Shown: piece after piece, positions 15,104 to 23,135 of the stretch
Numbering within the stretch: the first letter of the stretch is position 1
How the letters are laid out: each line of letters opens with the position of its first letter
The notes under the pieces: generated by a model
The model's input: the letters and a program-made list of their open reading frames with translations, nothing else
Database searches by the model: none
Told to the model about the DNA's origin: nothing
Program-made: the position numbers and the translations under genes
NCBI RefSeq assembly: GCF_036127095.1
Contig: NZ_CP108006.1
Span: 4,827,501 to 4,891,500, forward strand
Source: Streptomyces sp. NBC_00335
GTDB lineage: Bacteria > Actinomycetota > Actinomycetes > Streptomycetales > Streptomycetaceae
DNA: 64,000 nt
Direction: 5' to 3'

Positions 15104-16198
15104 TCATGCGTCCGCGCGGTGCTCGCCCACGACTGCCGGGAGGACGTGGGTCTGGAGGAGTTCCAGGAAGCGGTCGGGGCGGGCGAACGAGGCCCAGTGG
15201 CTGCAGTCCTCGATGACGGCGAACCGCTTCATCGGGGCATCGACCTCGTCGAAGAAGGCCTTGGCCGTGGCCGTCGGAGCGAGTACGTCGTGCTCGCCCT
15301 GGAAGATGAAGAACGGGATCTCGAAGCGCGTCCCGTCGGCCTGGTCGTCGAGCTTCGCCGTCCCCTCGGTGATCCGCTCCGAGAAGGACTGCCCGCGGAA
15401 GAAGTCCCGCAGATCGCGCAGCGAGTGCAGCGGCGACAGCCACATCGAACCCAGAACCACCTTCTTGAGCGTGGCCAGCGTCAGCGGATCGCTCTGTGTG
15501 CAGAGCTTGGCGTACGTCGCCTGCTGCTTCGGGGTCCACGCGTGCGGGTCGGCTCCGATCGCCTCGACCTGCGCGAGCTGCTTCGCCTTCCCGGCGGCGC
15601 GCAGCCGCTCCCGGAGGCCGTCGTAGGCGGAGGTGTCGCGGCCGCCGGTGTGGATGTTCTGGTCGGTGCCCACGTATGCGGAGTAGAGCTCGGGGTGGTT
15701 GCGGGCCAGCCGCAGCCCGAAGACGCTGCCGTAGGAGTTGGCCAGGAGCACCACCCGCTCGGCGCCCAGCAGCTCCCGGGCGTGGTGGGTGACCTCCAGG
15801 GCGTCCTCGTAGAGCCGCTCGAAGGTGACCTCACCCTGGCCCTCCGGGCCGCCGTGGCCGAAGGTCTTGCCGGCGCCGCGCATGTCCCAGCGGACGATCG
15901 TGAAGTGCCGCTCCCAACTGCGGGTGCGGGACGTGTAGATGGAGTTGCTCGCGCCGGGGCCGCCGTGGATCTCGACGACGACCGGATTGGCCCGGTCCTC
16001 ACCGCGGACCGAGATCCACTGGTCGATGCCGCCGATGCGGACGAAGCCCTGCTCGTCGATGCCGTGCGGGGATTCGATCCGCAGCTCCTTGGCGGCCTGT
16101 GCGCGGCGCAGGGCGCGGTGGGCGAAGAGGGGGAGGAGCGTGGCCGCCGGAGCGGCGAGGGCGGTGGTGGCGGTGACGGCGGCAAGGGTGGCAAGCAT
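15104..16198 (-). CDS. Alpha/beta hydrolase (prolyl aminopeptidase-like, S33 type)
   Basis: A 364-residue alpha/beta hydrolase with a hydrophobic N-terminus (residues 2-30) that may anchor or export it. The oxyanion motif HGGPG (78-82) is typical of proline iminopeptidases. The nucleophile is probably S155 in ANSYGS, where the first Gly of the usual GxSxG is Ala. The acid is likely D in FQGEHDVLAP and the base H in EDCSHWASF. ATG 16198 is preceded by GGAGG at the right distance; the frame extends upstream but into non-coding-like sequence. It is divergent from the serine protease. It could act on peptides or small esters. Confidence 0.85.
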   Translation of the reverse strand: MLATLAAVTATTALAAPAATLLPLFAHRALRRAQAAKELRIESPHGIDEQGFVRIGGIDQWISVRGEDRANPVVVEIHGGPGASNSIYTSRTRSWERHFTIVRWDMRGAGKTFGHGGPEGQGEVTFERLYEDALEVTHHARELLGAERVVLLANSYGSVFGLRLARNHPELYSAYVGTDQNIHTGGRDTSAYDGLRERLRAAGKAKQLAQVEAIGADPHAWTPKQQATYAKLCTQSDPLTLATLKKVVLGSMWLSPLHSLRDLRDFFRGQSFSERITEGTAKLDDQADGTRFEIPFFIFQGEHDVLAPTATAKAFFDEVDAPMKRFAVIEDCSHWASFARPDRFLELLQTHVLPAVVGEHRADA

Positions 16199-16314
16199 TC
16201 TGTGTCCTCCGTAAACTGTTTCCTGCGGATACGGAGAAGTGTGCGGGGCGGCGGGGGCGATGTCAATGGGTGGGGGTGGGGATCTCCCTTGCGGGAGTTG
16301 CTGCGAGCAAGGCA

Positions 16315-16329
16315 TGCTTCGCCGAAGCA
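16315..16329. promoter_or_regulatory. Inverted repeat TGCTTCG-C-CGAAGCA
   Basis: Perfect 7-bp arms just upstream of the ribosome-binding site of the protease gene, preceded by a second short inverted repeat TTGC-N5-GCAA (16298-16310). It may be an operator or an mRNA leader structure. Confidence 0.35.
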
Positions 16330-16350
16330 AATTGGGGAGGATCGTCTGTG

Positions 16351-17289
16351 ATGGACAAGCGGGCTGCGGTGACCGCGGTGTTGTGTGCGGTGGCGGCGCT
16401 GGGTGCGTCCGCGGCCATGACGAAGGTGGTGCCGGCCGATGACGGCAAGGCCCCCGCGCACGCGAGGGCGACACCTTCGGCGACACCCTCCTCTCTCCGT
16501 CCGTCGCCATCGCAATCGCCGGAACAGGCTCGGCCGACTGGTGCACCATCCGGTACGCCGACCGGTACGCCGACCCCCGGGCCGTCGGTGTCACGACCCG
16601 CGCCGGGTGGGCCCGTGGCCTTCGCCGGGGCGCTGTTCGAGGGAGATGTGACCGGCGATCACTTCTGTACGGCGACCGTCGTGCACAGCCCCGGGCGGAA
16701 CTTGATCGTCACCGCCGGCCACTGCCTGCTCGCCGGCCGGATCGGCGACGGCGGAGCCTCCTTCGCACCCGCGTACGCGGACGGGCGGGCCCCGTACGGC
16801 ACCTGGAAGATCGCGGAGGTCTTCGAGGACCCGCGCTGGGCGAACGGCAAGAACGACGACTACGACCTCGCCTTCGCCCGCCTCGCCCCCGACGCCTCGG
16901 GCCGCACCATCGAGGACGTCACCGGCGCCGCCGTCCTGGACACCACGGGACGCACGGACGAGCTGGTCACGGTGACGGGCTACCCGTCGGACCGCAAGGT
17001 CGCGCGCAGCTGCCTGTCCCGCGCGGTGCGGCTGAGCGCCACGGAACAGCGCTTCGACTGTGCGGACTTCCCCGGCGGCACGAGCGGCAGCTCGTGGATC
17101 GCCGCTGACGGAAAGATCATCGGCGTTCTGACCGGCGGTGACACGGACGACGTCTCTACCAGCACGATCCTGACCGACTACGCGGCGCAGCTGTACGCGC
17201 GGGCGACGGGTGGGGGAACGGGTGGGGGGACGGTCGCGGGGACAGGTGCGGGGACGGTTGCGGCGACGGTTTCGGGGACGGGCAGATGA
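16351..17289 (+). CDS. Secreted trypsin-like serine protease
   Basis: A 312-residue protein. Residues 5-24 form a signal or anchor helix, residues 30-90 a Pro/Thr/Ser-rich linker, then a chymotrypsin-fold domain. The triad is H124 (TAGHC), D172 (DYDLAFARL) and S245 (GGTSGSSW), in which the usual GDSGGP is GTSGSS, as in glutamyl-endopeptidase-like family members. The C-terminal 25 residues are pure Gly/Thr/Val repeat encoded by a GGGACGGT-like minisatellite. ATG 16351 has GGGGAGG 10 bases upstream; GTG 16348 is an alternative. The stop overlaps the next gene by ATGA. Confidence 0.88.
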   Translation: MDKRAAVTAVLCAVAALGASAAMTKVVPADDGKAPAHARATPSATPSSLRPSPSQSPEQARPTGAPSGTPTGTPTPGPSVSRPAPGGPVAFAGALFEGDVTGDHFCTATVVHSPGRNLIVTAGHCLLAGRIGDGGASFAPAYADGRAPYGTWKIAEVFEDPRWANGKNDDYDLAFARLAPDASGRTIEDVTGAAVLDTTGRTDELVTVTGYPSDRKVARSCLSRAVRLSATEQRFDCADFPGGTSGSSWIAADGKIIGVLTGGDTDDVSTSTILTDYAAQLYARATGGGTGGGTVAGTGAGTVAATVSGTGR

Positions 17290-17708
17290 GTCAGTATTAC
17301 GACCTTGGTGATGAGACTCTTTGGAACCCGTCGAATGGCGCCGCCCGACTCTTCCACCGCCAAGTGGCCCTCTTCGAGGCGGACCTCGGCCTCCCGTCGG
17401 GCATCGGTCCGATGGAGAACGACGAGTGTCAGATCGACCCGGCCGCTCTCGGCCTCTTTGCCGGAGCCCTCGTGGCCCGCCACGGACTCACCGGCCATGC
17501 CGTGATCCGTGCCCTCTCGGGGGGATTCGTCGCCGCCGTGCTGGTGCTGGCGGAGCGGGCGGGGGCGCAGGTGTACTGGCCGCAGCCTGCCGATTCGCTG
17601 GAGGGGGCGCGGGACGTCCAGGTGCCGCTCGCAGCCTCCTACGAGTCCTTGGCGGAGTCCGAGCTGCGCGCGGCCGCACGGGAGTTGTCCGGGAGGATGC
17701 CGCGCTGA
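17286..17708 (+). CDS. DUF6086-like cytoplasmic protein
   Basis: A 140-residue protein beginning MSQYYDLGDETLWNPSNGAA, with a conserved-looking core ARLFHRQVALFEADLGLPSG, IGPMENDECQIDP. I recognise this as the family labelled DUF6086, whose function is unknown. No signal peptide or membrane segment is present. ATG 17286 overlaps the protease stop (ATGA), so it is translationally coupled to a secreted protease. That coupling is unusual for a cytoplasmic partner and suggests a role in protease immunity or regulation, which is inference only. Confidence 0.75.
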   Translation: MSQYYDLGDETLWNPSNGAARLFHRQVALFEADLGLPSGIGPMENDECQIDPAALGLFAGALVARHGLTGHAVIRALSGGFVAAVLVLAERAGAQVYWPQPADSLEGARDVQVPLAASYESLAESELRAAARELSGRMPR

Positions 17709-17710
17709 GA

Positions 17711-18151
17711 TCAGGCGAGTAGCCCCAAGTGCACCGGCTCGGAGGGGGTCTCACTGAGCAGCTCCGCGAGGCGCGGCGGCCACAGCGGTTCGCCGAGGGT
17801 GGCGAGGTTCCGCGGGGAGAGCCACCGCCAGTGGGCCCCGGGGTACTCCGGTACCGGATCGCGGTGCGGGCCGGTGGTCACGTAGATGTGCTCGTGCTGG
17901 CGTACGGGGGTGCCCGTGTGGGTGAAGTCGTGCTCCCAGGTGCAGAGCAGCCGCTCCGGCTCCAGGTCCGTCCAGCCCGTCTCTTCCCGCAACTCCCGCC
18001 GTACGCACTCCTCGGGGGTCTCCCCGGGGTCGATGCCACCGCCGGGCGGCAGCCAGTGGACGCCGACTTCCACGTTGTTCTCGCGGAAGAGGAACACGGA
18101 TCCGGCGGGGTTGAGGACGACGATTCTTGCGGCCTGCCGTGGAGTTCGCAT
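17711..18151 (-). CDS. NUDIX hydrolase
   Basis: A 146-residue NUDIX protein. The box runs through residues 37-59 (GGGIDPGETPEECVRRELREETGW), with the catalytic REXXEE complete (RELREE). Additional features are EHIYVTTGPH and WRWLSPRNL, typical of the MutT/ADP-ribose-type subfamily. The start MRTPRQAARIVVLNP gives standard length. It is convergent with the DUF6086 gene, whose stop is two bases from its own. Substrate unknown. Confidence 0.9.
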   Translation of the reverse strand: MRTPRQAARIVVLNPAGSVFLFRENNVEVGVHWLPPGGGIDPGETPEECVRRELREETGWTDLEPERLLCTWEHDFTHTGTPVRQHEHIYVTTGPHRDPVPEYPGAHWRWLSPRNLATLGEPLWPPRLAELLSETPSEPVHLGLLA

Positions 18152-18224
18152 CAGACCAGCGTACGACGGGGGGTGTTCGGGGCGGGAGGGGTTTGTTGGG
18201 GGTTGGGGTTGGTTTGGGGATCAG

Positions 18225-18305
18225 GGGGAGTTGGGGGAGTTGGGGGAGTTGGCGGAGTTGGCGGAGTTGGTGGGGTTGGTGGAATCCGTGGAGTTCGCGG
18301 AGTGG
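18225..18305 (+). repeat. GGAGTTGGC/GGG tandem repeat (9-bp period)
   Basis: About nine imperfect copies of GGAGTTGGG/GGAGTTGGC fill the gap between the NUDIX and enoyl-CoA hydratase genes. Such slippage-prone G-rich arrays are typical of non-coding streptomycete DNA. Confidence 0.8.
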
Positions 18306-18324
18306 GTGTGGGTGGCCCGGCGGG

Positions 18325-19158
18325 TCAGAGGGGGCGGGACGCCAGAGGCTCGTTCCAGGCGGGAGAACGTTTCTGGGTGAAGGCTCGGGCCCCCTCCGTG
18401 GCGGCGGTGGTGGCGAACACGGGTTCGCTGAGCGGGTCTTGGACGGCGTAGGCGGCGTGGTCGTCCAGGCCTCGGGTGTTCTGGACGATCTGCTTCGTGA
18501 TGTGGACGGCGTGGGGGGAGTGGGCCTGGATGCGGGCGCTCAGGGCGAGGGCCGCTTCGAGGGCCCGGCCTTCGGGGGTGAGGCGGTTGACCAGCCCGTA
18601 GCGGGCCGCGTCGGTGGCGGACAGGGGCGCCGCGGTCAGGAGCATCTCCATGGCCACGTGGTACGGGAGCCGGCCGGGCAGGCGGATCGCCCCGCCTTCG
18701 GCGGCGATGAGCCCGCGGGCCACCTCGGGCAGGGCGAAGAACGCGGTGTCGGCCGCAGTGATCAGGTCGCAGGCGAGGGCCAGCTCGAAGCCCCCGGCGA
18801 CGGCGGCACCCTCGACGGCGGCGATCAGCGGCTTGCGCAGCCGGGCACGGGTCAGCCCGGCCAGCCCCCGTTCGGCGACGACGGGCACGCCTTCGGTGGG
18901 GAAGGCCTTGAGGTCCATCCCTGAGCAGAAGTGCCCCTCCGCACCGGTGAGGATGCCGACGGCCAGGGATGGATCGTCCTCCAGCCGGGTGAGGGCCGCG
19001 TCGAGGGCCTCGGCGAGTGGCCGGTTTACGGCGTTGCGGACACGGGGTCTGTTGAGGGTGATGAGTAGGACGCCGGGGGCGGGGTGGGTTAGGAGGATGG
19101 GGGTGGGGGTGAGGGTGGGGGTGGGTTTGGGCGTGGGGGTGAGGGTTGGGTCGGGCAT
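18325..19158 (-). CDS. Enoyl-CoA hydratase/isomerase family protein
   Basis: A 277-residue crotonase-fold protein. The oxyanion-hole segments are HFCSGMDLKAF and AAVEGAAVAGGFELALACD, and a candidate catalytic Glu is in ALPEVARGLIAAEGG. The first 20 residues are a PTPT-type repeat encoded by a G-rich minisatellite (19089-19155); the fold starts at about residue 22 (LLTHPAPGVLLITLNRP). It follows the P450 gene by 51 bp on the same strand, so both are probably in one transcript. The acyl-CoA substrate is unknown. The repeat tail is probably dispensable. Confidence 0.88.
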   Translation of the reverse strand: MPDPTLTPTPKPTPTLTPTPILLTHPAPGVLLITLNRPRVRNAVNRPLAEALDAALTRLEDDPSLAVGILTGAEGHFCSGMDLKAFPTEGVPVVAERGLAGLTRARLRKPLIAAVEGAAVAGGFELALACDLITAADTAFFALPEVARGLIAAEGGAIRLPGRLPYHVAMEMLLTAAPLSATDAARYGLVNRLTPEGRALEAALALSARIQAHSPHAVHITKQIVQNTRGLDDHAAYAVQDPLSEPVFATTAATEGARAFTQKRSPAWNEPLASRPL

Positions 19159-19209
19159 GGGGTGCTCCGCTGTTCCTGAGTGGGTGCGTGGGCGGGTGGG
19201 TGCGTGGGG

Positions 19210-20406
19210 TCAGGTCCGTACGACGGGCAGCGCGGCCAGGCCGCGCATGACTCGGGCCGGCCGCCAGGGGAGTTCTTCGGCGGGCTTGGCCAACGTGACG
19301 CTGCCCAGGCGCTGGAGGAGGAGGGGGAGCGCGACCGCACCTTCGAGGCGGGCCAGCGCGGCACCGATGCAGAAGTGGGGGCCGTAGCCGAAGGCGAGGT
19401 GGTCGTTGGGCGTCCGCCCGAGGTCGAGTCGGTCCGGCTCGGGGAAGCGGAGGCCGTCCCGGTTCGCCGAGCCGATCAGGAGGCTGACGATGTCCCCCTC
19501 GGCGATCACCTGACCGTGGAGAGCGATCGATTCTGCTGCGCAGCGGAAGGTCGCGTCACGCACCGGGGAGTCGTAGCGCAGGAGCTCCTCGACGGCGGTG
19601 GTGACGAGCCCCGGTGAGGTGAGCCGGGCGGCCTCGCGGGGGTTGCGGAGCAGGGCGAGGGTGCCGTTTCCGATGAGGTTCATGGTGGTGTCGTGTCCGA
19701 CCAGCAGCAGGAGGTACGCGGTGGACCGCAGCTCCTCCTCGCTCATCGCCCCGCTCTCGTCACTGGCCCGTACGAGAGCACCCAGCAGGTCCACTCCGCT
19801 CTGCTCGCCCCCTGTGCGTTTCGTGGTGACGAGCCGGTCGAGCAGCGCGTGCAGGGCGTCCTCCACCCGGGCCGGATCCAGCCCCGGAGCAGGCGCGATG
19901 GTGGCCATGAGGGTGTCCCGGGTCTCCGCGTTGTCCAGCTCCTCGGGGACACCGAGGATCGCGCAGATCATCCGGAACGTCAGGGGAGCGGCGAAGTCCC
20001 CGATCACGTCCACGTGCGCGTGGCTCTCGATCCGGTCCAGCAGCAGGTGCGCGGTGTCCGTGATGAAGGGTTCCAGTTGGGCGATGCGGCGGGGCACGAA
20101 GGCGGTGTTCACCAGAGTCCGCAGCCGGGTGTGATCCGGCGGATCGGCGTGGACCAGATGCCGGTTCAGCCCGGCCGGCCCCGCAACATAGCCGGGCACC
20201 CGGCCCGGGTCCTTGCTCAGCCGCTCGTCGGTGAGCAGGGCCCGGACGTCCTCGTAGCGGGAGATCTGCCACACGGCGGGCCGTCCGTCGCGACGCTCGA
20301 CGTGGGCGGGTGCGTGCTCACGCAGCCAGGCGAAGTAGGGGTACGGGTCCCGAACCCGCGCGGCCAGTAGGTCGGGGGGCGGGGTGGGGAGGGAGGGAGT
20401 GGGCAC
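19210..20406 (-). CDS. Cytochrome P450
   Basis: With GTG 20406 as start the protein has 398 residues, the normal length for a soluble bacterial P450. Hallmarks are the I-helix VGHDTT (236-241), ExxR as E274-R277, and the haem loop FGYGPHFCIG with ligand C346. HADPPDHTRLR is the usual C-helix motif. GTG 20406 is chosen because GGAG lies five bases before it; ATG 20454 would add a 16-residue tail and lacks a ribosome-binding site. It heads a two-gene unit with the enoyl-CoA hydratase. No ferredoxin gene is adjacent, and its substrate is unknown. Confidence 0.93.
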   Translation of the reverse strand: MPTPSLPTPPPDLLAARVRDPYPYFAWLREHAPAHVERRDGRPAVWQISRYEDVRALLTDERLSKDPGRVPGYVAGPAGLNRHLVHADPPDHTRLRTLVNTAFVPRRIAQLEPFITDTAHLLLDRIESHAHVDVIGDFAAPLTFRMICAILGVPEELDNAETRDTLMATIAPAPGLDPARVEDALHALLDRLVTTKRTGGEQSGVDLLGALVRASDESGAMSEEELRSTAYLLLLVGHDTTMNLIGNGTLALLRNPREAARLTSPGLVTTAVEELLRYDSPVRDATFRCAAESIALHGQVIAEGDIVSLLIGSANRDGLRFPEPDRLDLGRTPNDHLAFGYGPHFCIGAALARLEGAVALPLLLQRLGSVTLAKPAEELPWRPARVMRGLAALPVVRT

Positions 20407-20490
20407 AACAACTCCGGAATCGGCAACCAATGTGGACACCGCTTCAACGGACATGGGTGGGGGGAGGTGTGGAACGTACGTGGGTTCGAG

Positions 20491-21019
20491 GGGAGGTGGG
20501 GTGGGGGTGTGGGGTGTGGGGTGTGGTGGGTGGGGGCCTGTGCTGCGGGTTGGGCGGTGGCTGCGTGGGTGCCGGGCGGCGTCCCGGCAGTCGAGCGTCC
20601 TTCCGTGGTGGGACGGTCCGTCAAGGGCGCTCCCTGCGGTCGCGTCGCTTCGCGATGGCCTTCGGCCACCCTTGACGGACCGTCCCACCACGGAAAAACA
20701 CAAGACTTCCGGGATCCCCCCGGGGGATGGCCGGGGGGAGGAGTGGGGAGGAGCAGCCTCGTCTGAGTTCCGCAGCCCCCTCAGGTCGGTGGGCATCCGG
20801 ATAGGGCTCCGGCAGGACCGTGACCTCGGCCGGTACGGACGCGCGGGGCGGTCAGGGCATCCAGGGCCGGGCGTCTGGACACCCTTTCCGTGACCCTGTC
20901 GACCGCCACCCCGAGCGCAAGGACGCTCACGAGCCCCTCAGGGTCGGTGGGCGCGACAGATCGCTACGTGCTCTCGCTCGGCTTGGCGGCTGGCGACCGG
21001 CTGTGGCTGGTCTAGAGGG
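20491..21019 (+). repeat. Repeat element copy 1 (~500 bp, non-coding, with 27-bp hairpin)
   Basis: This region is nearly repeated at 52707-53225 and, inverted, at 55628-56185. In order it holds a G-rich tract (20491-20536), a conserved ~65-bp lead, a long hairpin (20601-20695), a segment starting CAAGACTTCCGGGATCC, and a tail ending in TCTAGAGGG. Frames are not conserved between copies: copy 1 has two extra bases in the stretch corresponding to 53100, so the element does not encode a shared protein. Its last bases overlap the stop codon of the GNAT gene at 21012. Origin and role are unknown. Confidence 0.85.
20601..20695 (+). other. Hairpin with 27-bp stem and two inner stems (copy 1)
   Basis: Perfect 27-bp arms at 20601-20627 and 20669-20695. 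The 41-base interior folds into TCGCG-TCGCTT-CGCGA (20640-20655) and TGGCC-TTC-GGCCA (20656-20668), giving a junction-like structure. It could be a structured RNA or a DNA cruciform. Confidence 0.75.
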
Positions 21020-21554
21020 TCGGAAGGGGGTTCGCGGGGAGTTCGAAGACGAGGTCGATGCCGTCGGTCTCGTTTCCTCGTTCGGCGACTTGGGTGAAGC
21101 CGAAGCCCGCGATGGTGGCCAGGGAGGCGGTGTTGTCCGATCGGATGGTGGCTCGGACGGTTCTGACATCGGGTTCTTCGGCGGCTCGGGCCAGCAGGGC
21201 GGTCAGCAGGGCGCGGGCGTAGCCCTGGCGGCGGTAGGTGGACACGACGCTGTAGCCGATCTCGACCACGCCCGCTTCGTTCGGGGGGCCGTGGAAGCCG
21301 GCGTCGCCGATGACTGTGCCGTCCGGCTCCGACACTGCGGCCCGGGTGGTCCAGGGTGCGGCGGACGGGTCCCTGGTGAGCTGGTCGGCTCGGTAGGCGA
21401 AGATCCAGCGGGCACGGTCGGATACGAAGTACTCGTCGAGGGCCACCCCGGCCTCGGCGCTGCCGCCTGCTAGGTCACCGTCGGCCAGAGCGCGTAGGGC
21501 CTTCGCGTTGAGCTTGACGAAGCGGACGCGCTTGGGGAGAAGTTGATTGGTCAT
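21012..21554 (-). CDS. GNAT family N-acetyltransferase
   Basis: A 180-residue acetyltransferase of the RimJ/RimL-like type. The acetyl-CoA loop is STYRRQGYARALL, preceded by the strand VVEIGYSVV and followed by TVRATIRSDNTASLATIAGFGF, the typical N-acetyltransferase C-terminal half. ATG 21554 is used; no strong ribosome-binding site is visible, and ATG 21578 in the same frame is an alternative. Its stop codon falls within the tail of repeat copy 1. It follows the LuxR-type regulator gene on the same strand at 160 bp. Substrate unknown. Confidence 0.85.
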   Translation of the reverse strand: MTNQLLPKRVRFVKLNAKALRALADGDLAGGSAEAGVALDEYFVSDRARWIFAYRADQLTRDPSAAPWTTRAAVSEPDGTVIGDAGFHGPPNEAGVVEIGYSVVSTYRRQGYARALLTALLARAAEEPDVRTVRATIRSDNTASLATIAGFGFTQVAERGNETDGIDLVFELPANPLPTL

Positions 21555-21715
21555 CGTGGAGATGCTTGCTGGGGGCATGAGGGCTGTCCACTGCTTTACC
21601 TGCTGGTCACGCGTTCTTCCGGCGCACCAGCTCGGTGATCCAGGTGGGTGCGTACGGAGAGGTGCGGCCGTAGCCGCCGCTCGGCCACGGCCGGTGCCGG
21701 CCGTGGCCTGGGTCG

Positions 21716-22702
21716 TCAGAGCCAGCCGCGTTGGGAGGCTTTGAGGCCGGCCTCGAAGCGGCTGGTGGCTTCCAGGCGTTCCATCAGGGCGGACATCTGG
21801 CGGCGTACGGTGCGCAGGGAGACGCCGAGACGTTTGCCGGCGGCCTCGTCGGTCATCCCGGAGGCCAGCAGTTTGAGCAGTTCGCGTTCGTTCTGCGTGA
21901 TGCCGTCCTGAAGGGGCCGCGCGCGGGTCGCGCCGAGGGGGACGGCCGTGTTCCAGGTCTGTTCGAAGAGGGTGACGATCGAGGCGACGATGCCGGGTGC
22001 GGTGGTGCACAGGGCGCCGAGGCGGGAGTTGGCCGGATCGATCGGGACGATGGCGGTCGTGCGGTCGAAGACCAGGAGGCGCGGGGGGAGCAGAGGGCTG
22101 GTGCGTACCTCGCCGCCGTTCTCGGTCGTCCATTGCGCGTACGCGAGGGTGGCCAGGTCGTTCCTCGCGCTGTCCTGATAGATGACGCGCATGTCGATGC
22201 CCAGGGCCAGGGCCTTCTCGTCCAGGACCCGGGAAGCGTCCAGGCTCGCCTGGGACTGGGCGCCCCCCGGTGCGATGGCGAGGCATTCGCTGGTCATCTC
22301 TTCTGTGAGCGTCTCCAGCCGGGACTGGATGGCGTCGAGTCCCACCAGGCGTTCGGTGCCGTCGGTCTCCGTGTTGGGCCGGAGGCCCGCGTACTCGGCC
22401 ACCGCGCGGGCGGCGGCCGCCTTGCTCAGGTCCAGCGCGTGCCGGCGGCGGATCAGGTCCTCTTCCTGGCGGCGCAGTAATTGCTCCAGGCCGGCCTCCG
22501 GGCTGACGGGGCGCAGCCCGCCGGCGGTGTCCCGGGACGGTGTGAGCAGGCCCAGGTCCACGAGTTGATCCAGGCTGTCCCTCACCTGGGCTTCGGAGAG
22601 CCCCGTCCGCTGCACGAGTTCGGCCATGCCGCCGGTGGGCTGCATCAGCATCCCCCGGTAGACGGTCTCCAGATGCGCATCAAGTCCCAACGCTTCGAGC
22701 AC
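21716..22702 (-). CDS. TrmB/LuxR-type helix-turn-helix regulator
   Basis: A 328-residue regulator with two DNA-binding-like domains. Residues 1-70 resemble a TrmB-type winged helix (LDAHLETVYRGMLMQ, MAELVQRTGLSEAQVRDSLDQLVDLGLL), residues 80-255 a sensor region with an acidic-basic helix and a PLD-like fold (DMRVIYQDSARN), and residues 262-320 a LuxR C-terminal helix-turn-helix (ITQNERELLKLLASGMTDEA, LGVSLRTVRRQMSALM). This architecture is common in streptomycetes beside small peptide genes. It is divergent from the VIGWD peptide gene, which is its most likely target. The signal it senses is unknown. Confidence 0.88.
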   Translation of the reverse strand: MLEALGLDAHLETVYRGMLMQPTGGMAELVQRTGLSEAQVRDSLDQLVDLGLLTPSRDTAGGLRPVSPEAGLEQLLRRQEEDLIRRRHALDLSKAAAARAVAEYAGLRPNTETDGTERLVGLDAIQSRLETLTEEMTSECLAIAPGGAQSQASLDASRVLDEKALALGIDMRVIYQDSARNDLATLAYAQWTTENGGEVRTSPLLPPRLLVFDRTTAIVPIDPANSRLGALCTTAPGIVASIVTLFEQTWNTAVPLGATRARPLQDGITQNERELLKLLASGMTDEAAGKRLGVSLRTVRRQMSALMERLEATSRFEAGLKASQRGWL

Positions 22703-22941
22703 AGCTCAGCCCCCCGGCCGTGTGGCGGTTCATCCCCGTCCGGTCGATCGTAATCGCCAACCTGTCCTCATGGTGCCTGACTGCTTGATGCCATTCGGGA
22801 TCTCTTCCGGGACGGCGGGCGCATCAGCAGGATGGTGTTCACCGGCCGGGGGATGCGAATCCCACCCAAGGCCAGGGCCCACAAGGCCGGCCGGTGCGGC
22901 GCGCTCCCTTCTGTAAGACACCGATGAATCCGGGGGAACTC

Positions 22942-23130
22942 ATGTCTCGCTCCTTGCAGTTGTTCGCCGCCGCCTGTCTCACCGCTCTTCTCTCCACCAC
23001 CGCCGCGGTCGCCTCCACGTCGGGGCCCACCGTCATCGGCTGGGACTCGGTCCGGGCGGCAGCTGCGGGCCCCCAGGTCATCGGCTGGGATTCCGCTCCG
23101 GCGGACATGCAGGTCATCGGCTGGGACTGA
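22942..23130 (+). CDS. Secreted small peptide with three VIGWD repeats
   Basis: A 62-residue peptide. Residues 1-26 are a signal peptide (MSRSLQLFAAACLTALLST, Ala-rich cleavage region). The remaining 36 residues contain VIGWD three times, at 31-35, 46-50 and 58-62, the last forming the exact C-terminus. The DNA of the repeats is nearly identical. ATG 22942 has GGGGGA six bases upstream. It is divergent from a TrmB/LuxR-type regulator and five bases upstream of another small gene. Repeated short cores after a leader are seen in ribosomal peptides and in signalling peptides; no modifying enzyme is nearby, so an exported signal or unmodified peptide is as likely. Function unknown. Confidence 0.75.
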   Translation: MSRSLQLFAAACLTALLSTTAAVASTSGPTVIGWDSVRAAAAGPQVIGWDSAPADMQVIGWD

Positions 23131-23135
23131 ACCGG

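Noticed and set aside
19210..20406. Biosynthetic gene cluster around the P450
   Set aside because: Only one enoyl-CoA hydratase partner is adjacent; no synthase, tailoring set, exporter or resistance gene accompanies it.
20520..20893. Protein-coding gene within repeat copy 1
   Set aside because: Frames seen in one copy are shifted or stopped in the other two, so the shared sequence is not conserved as protein.
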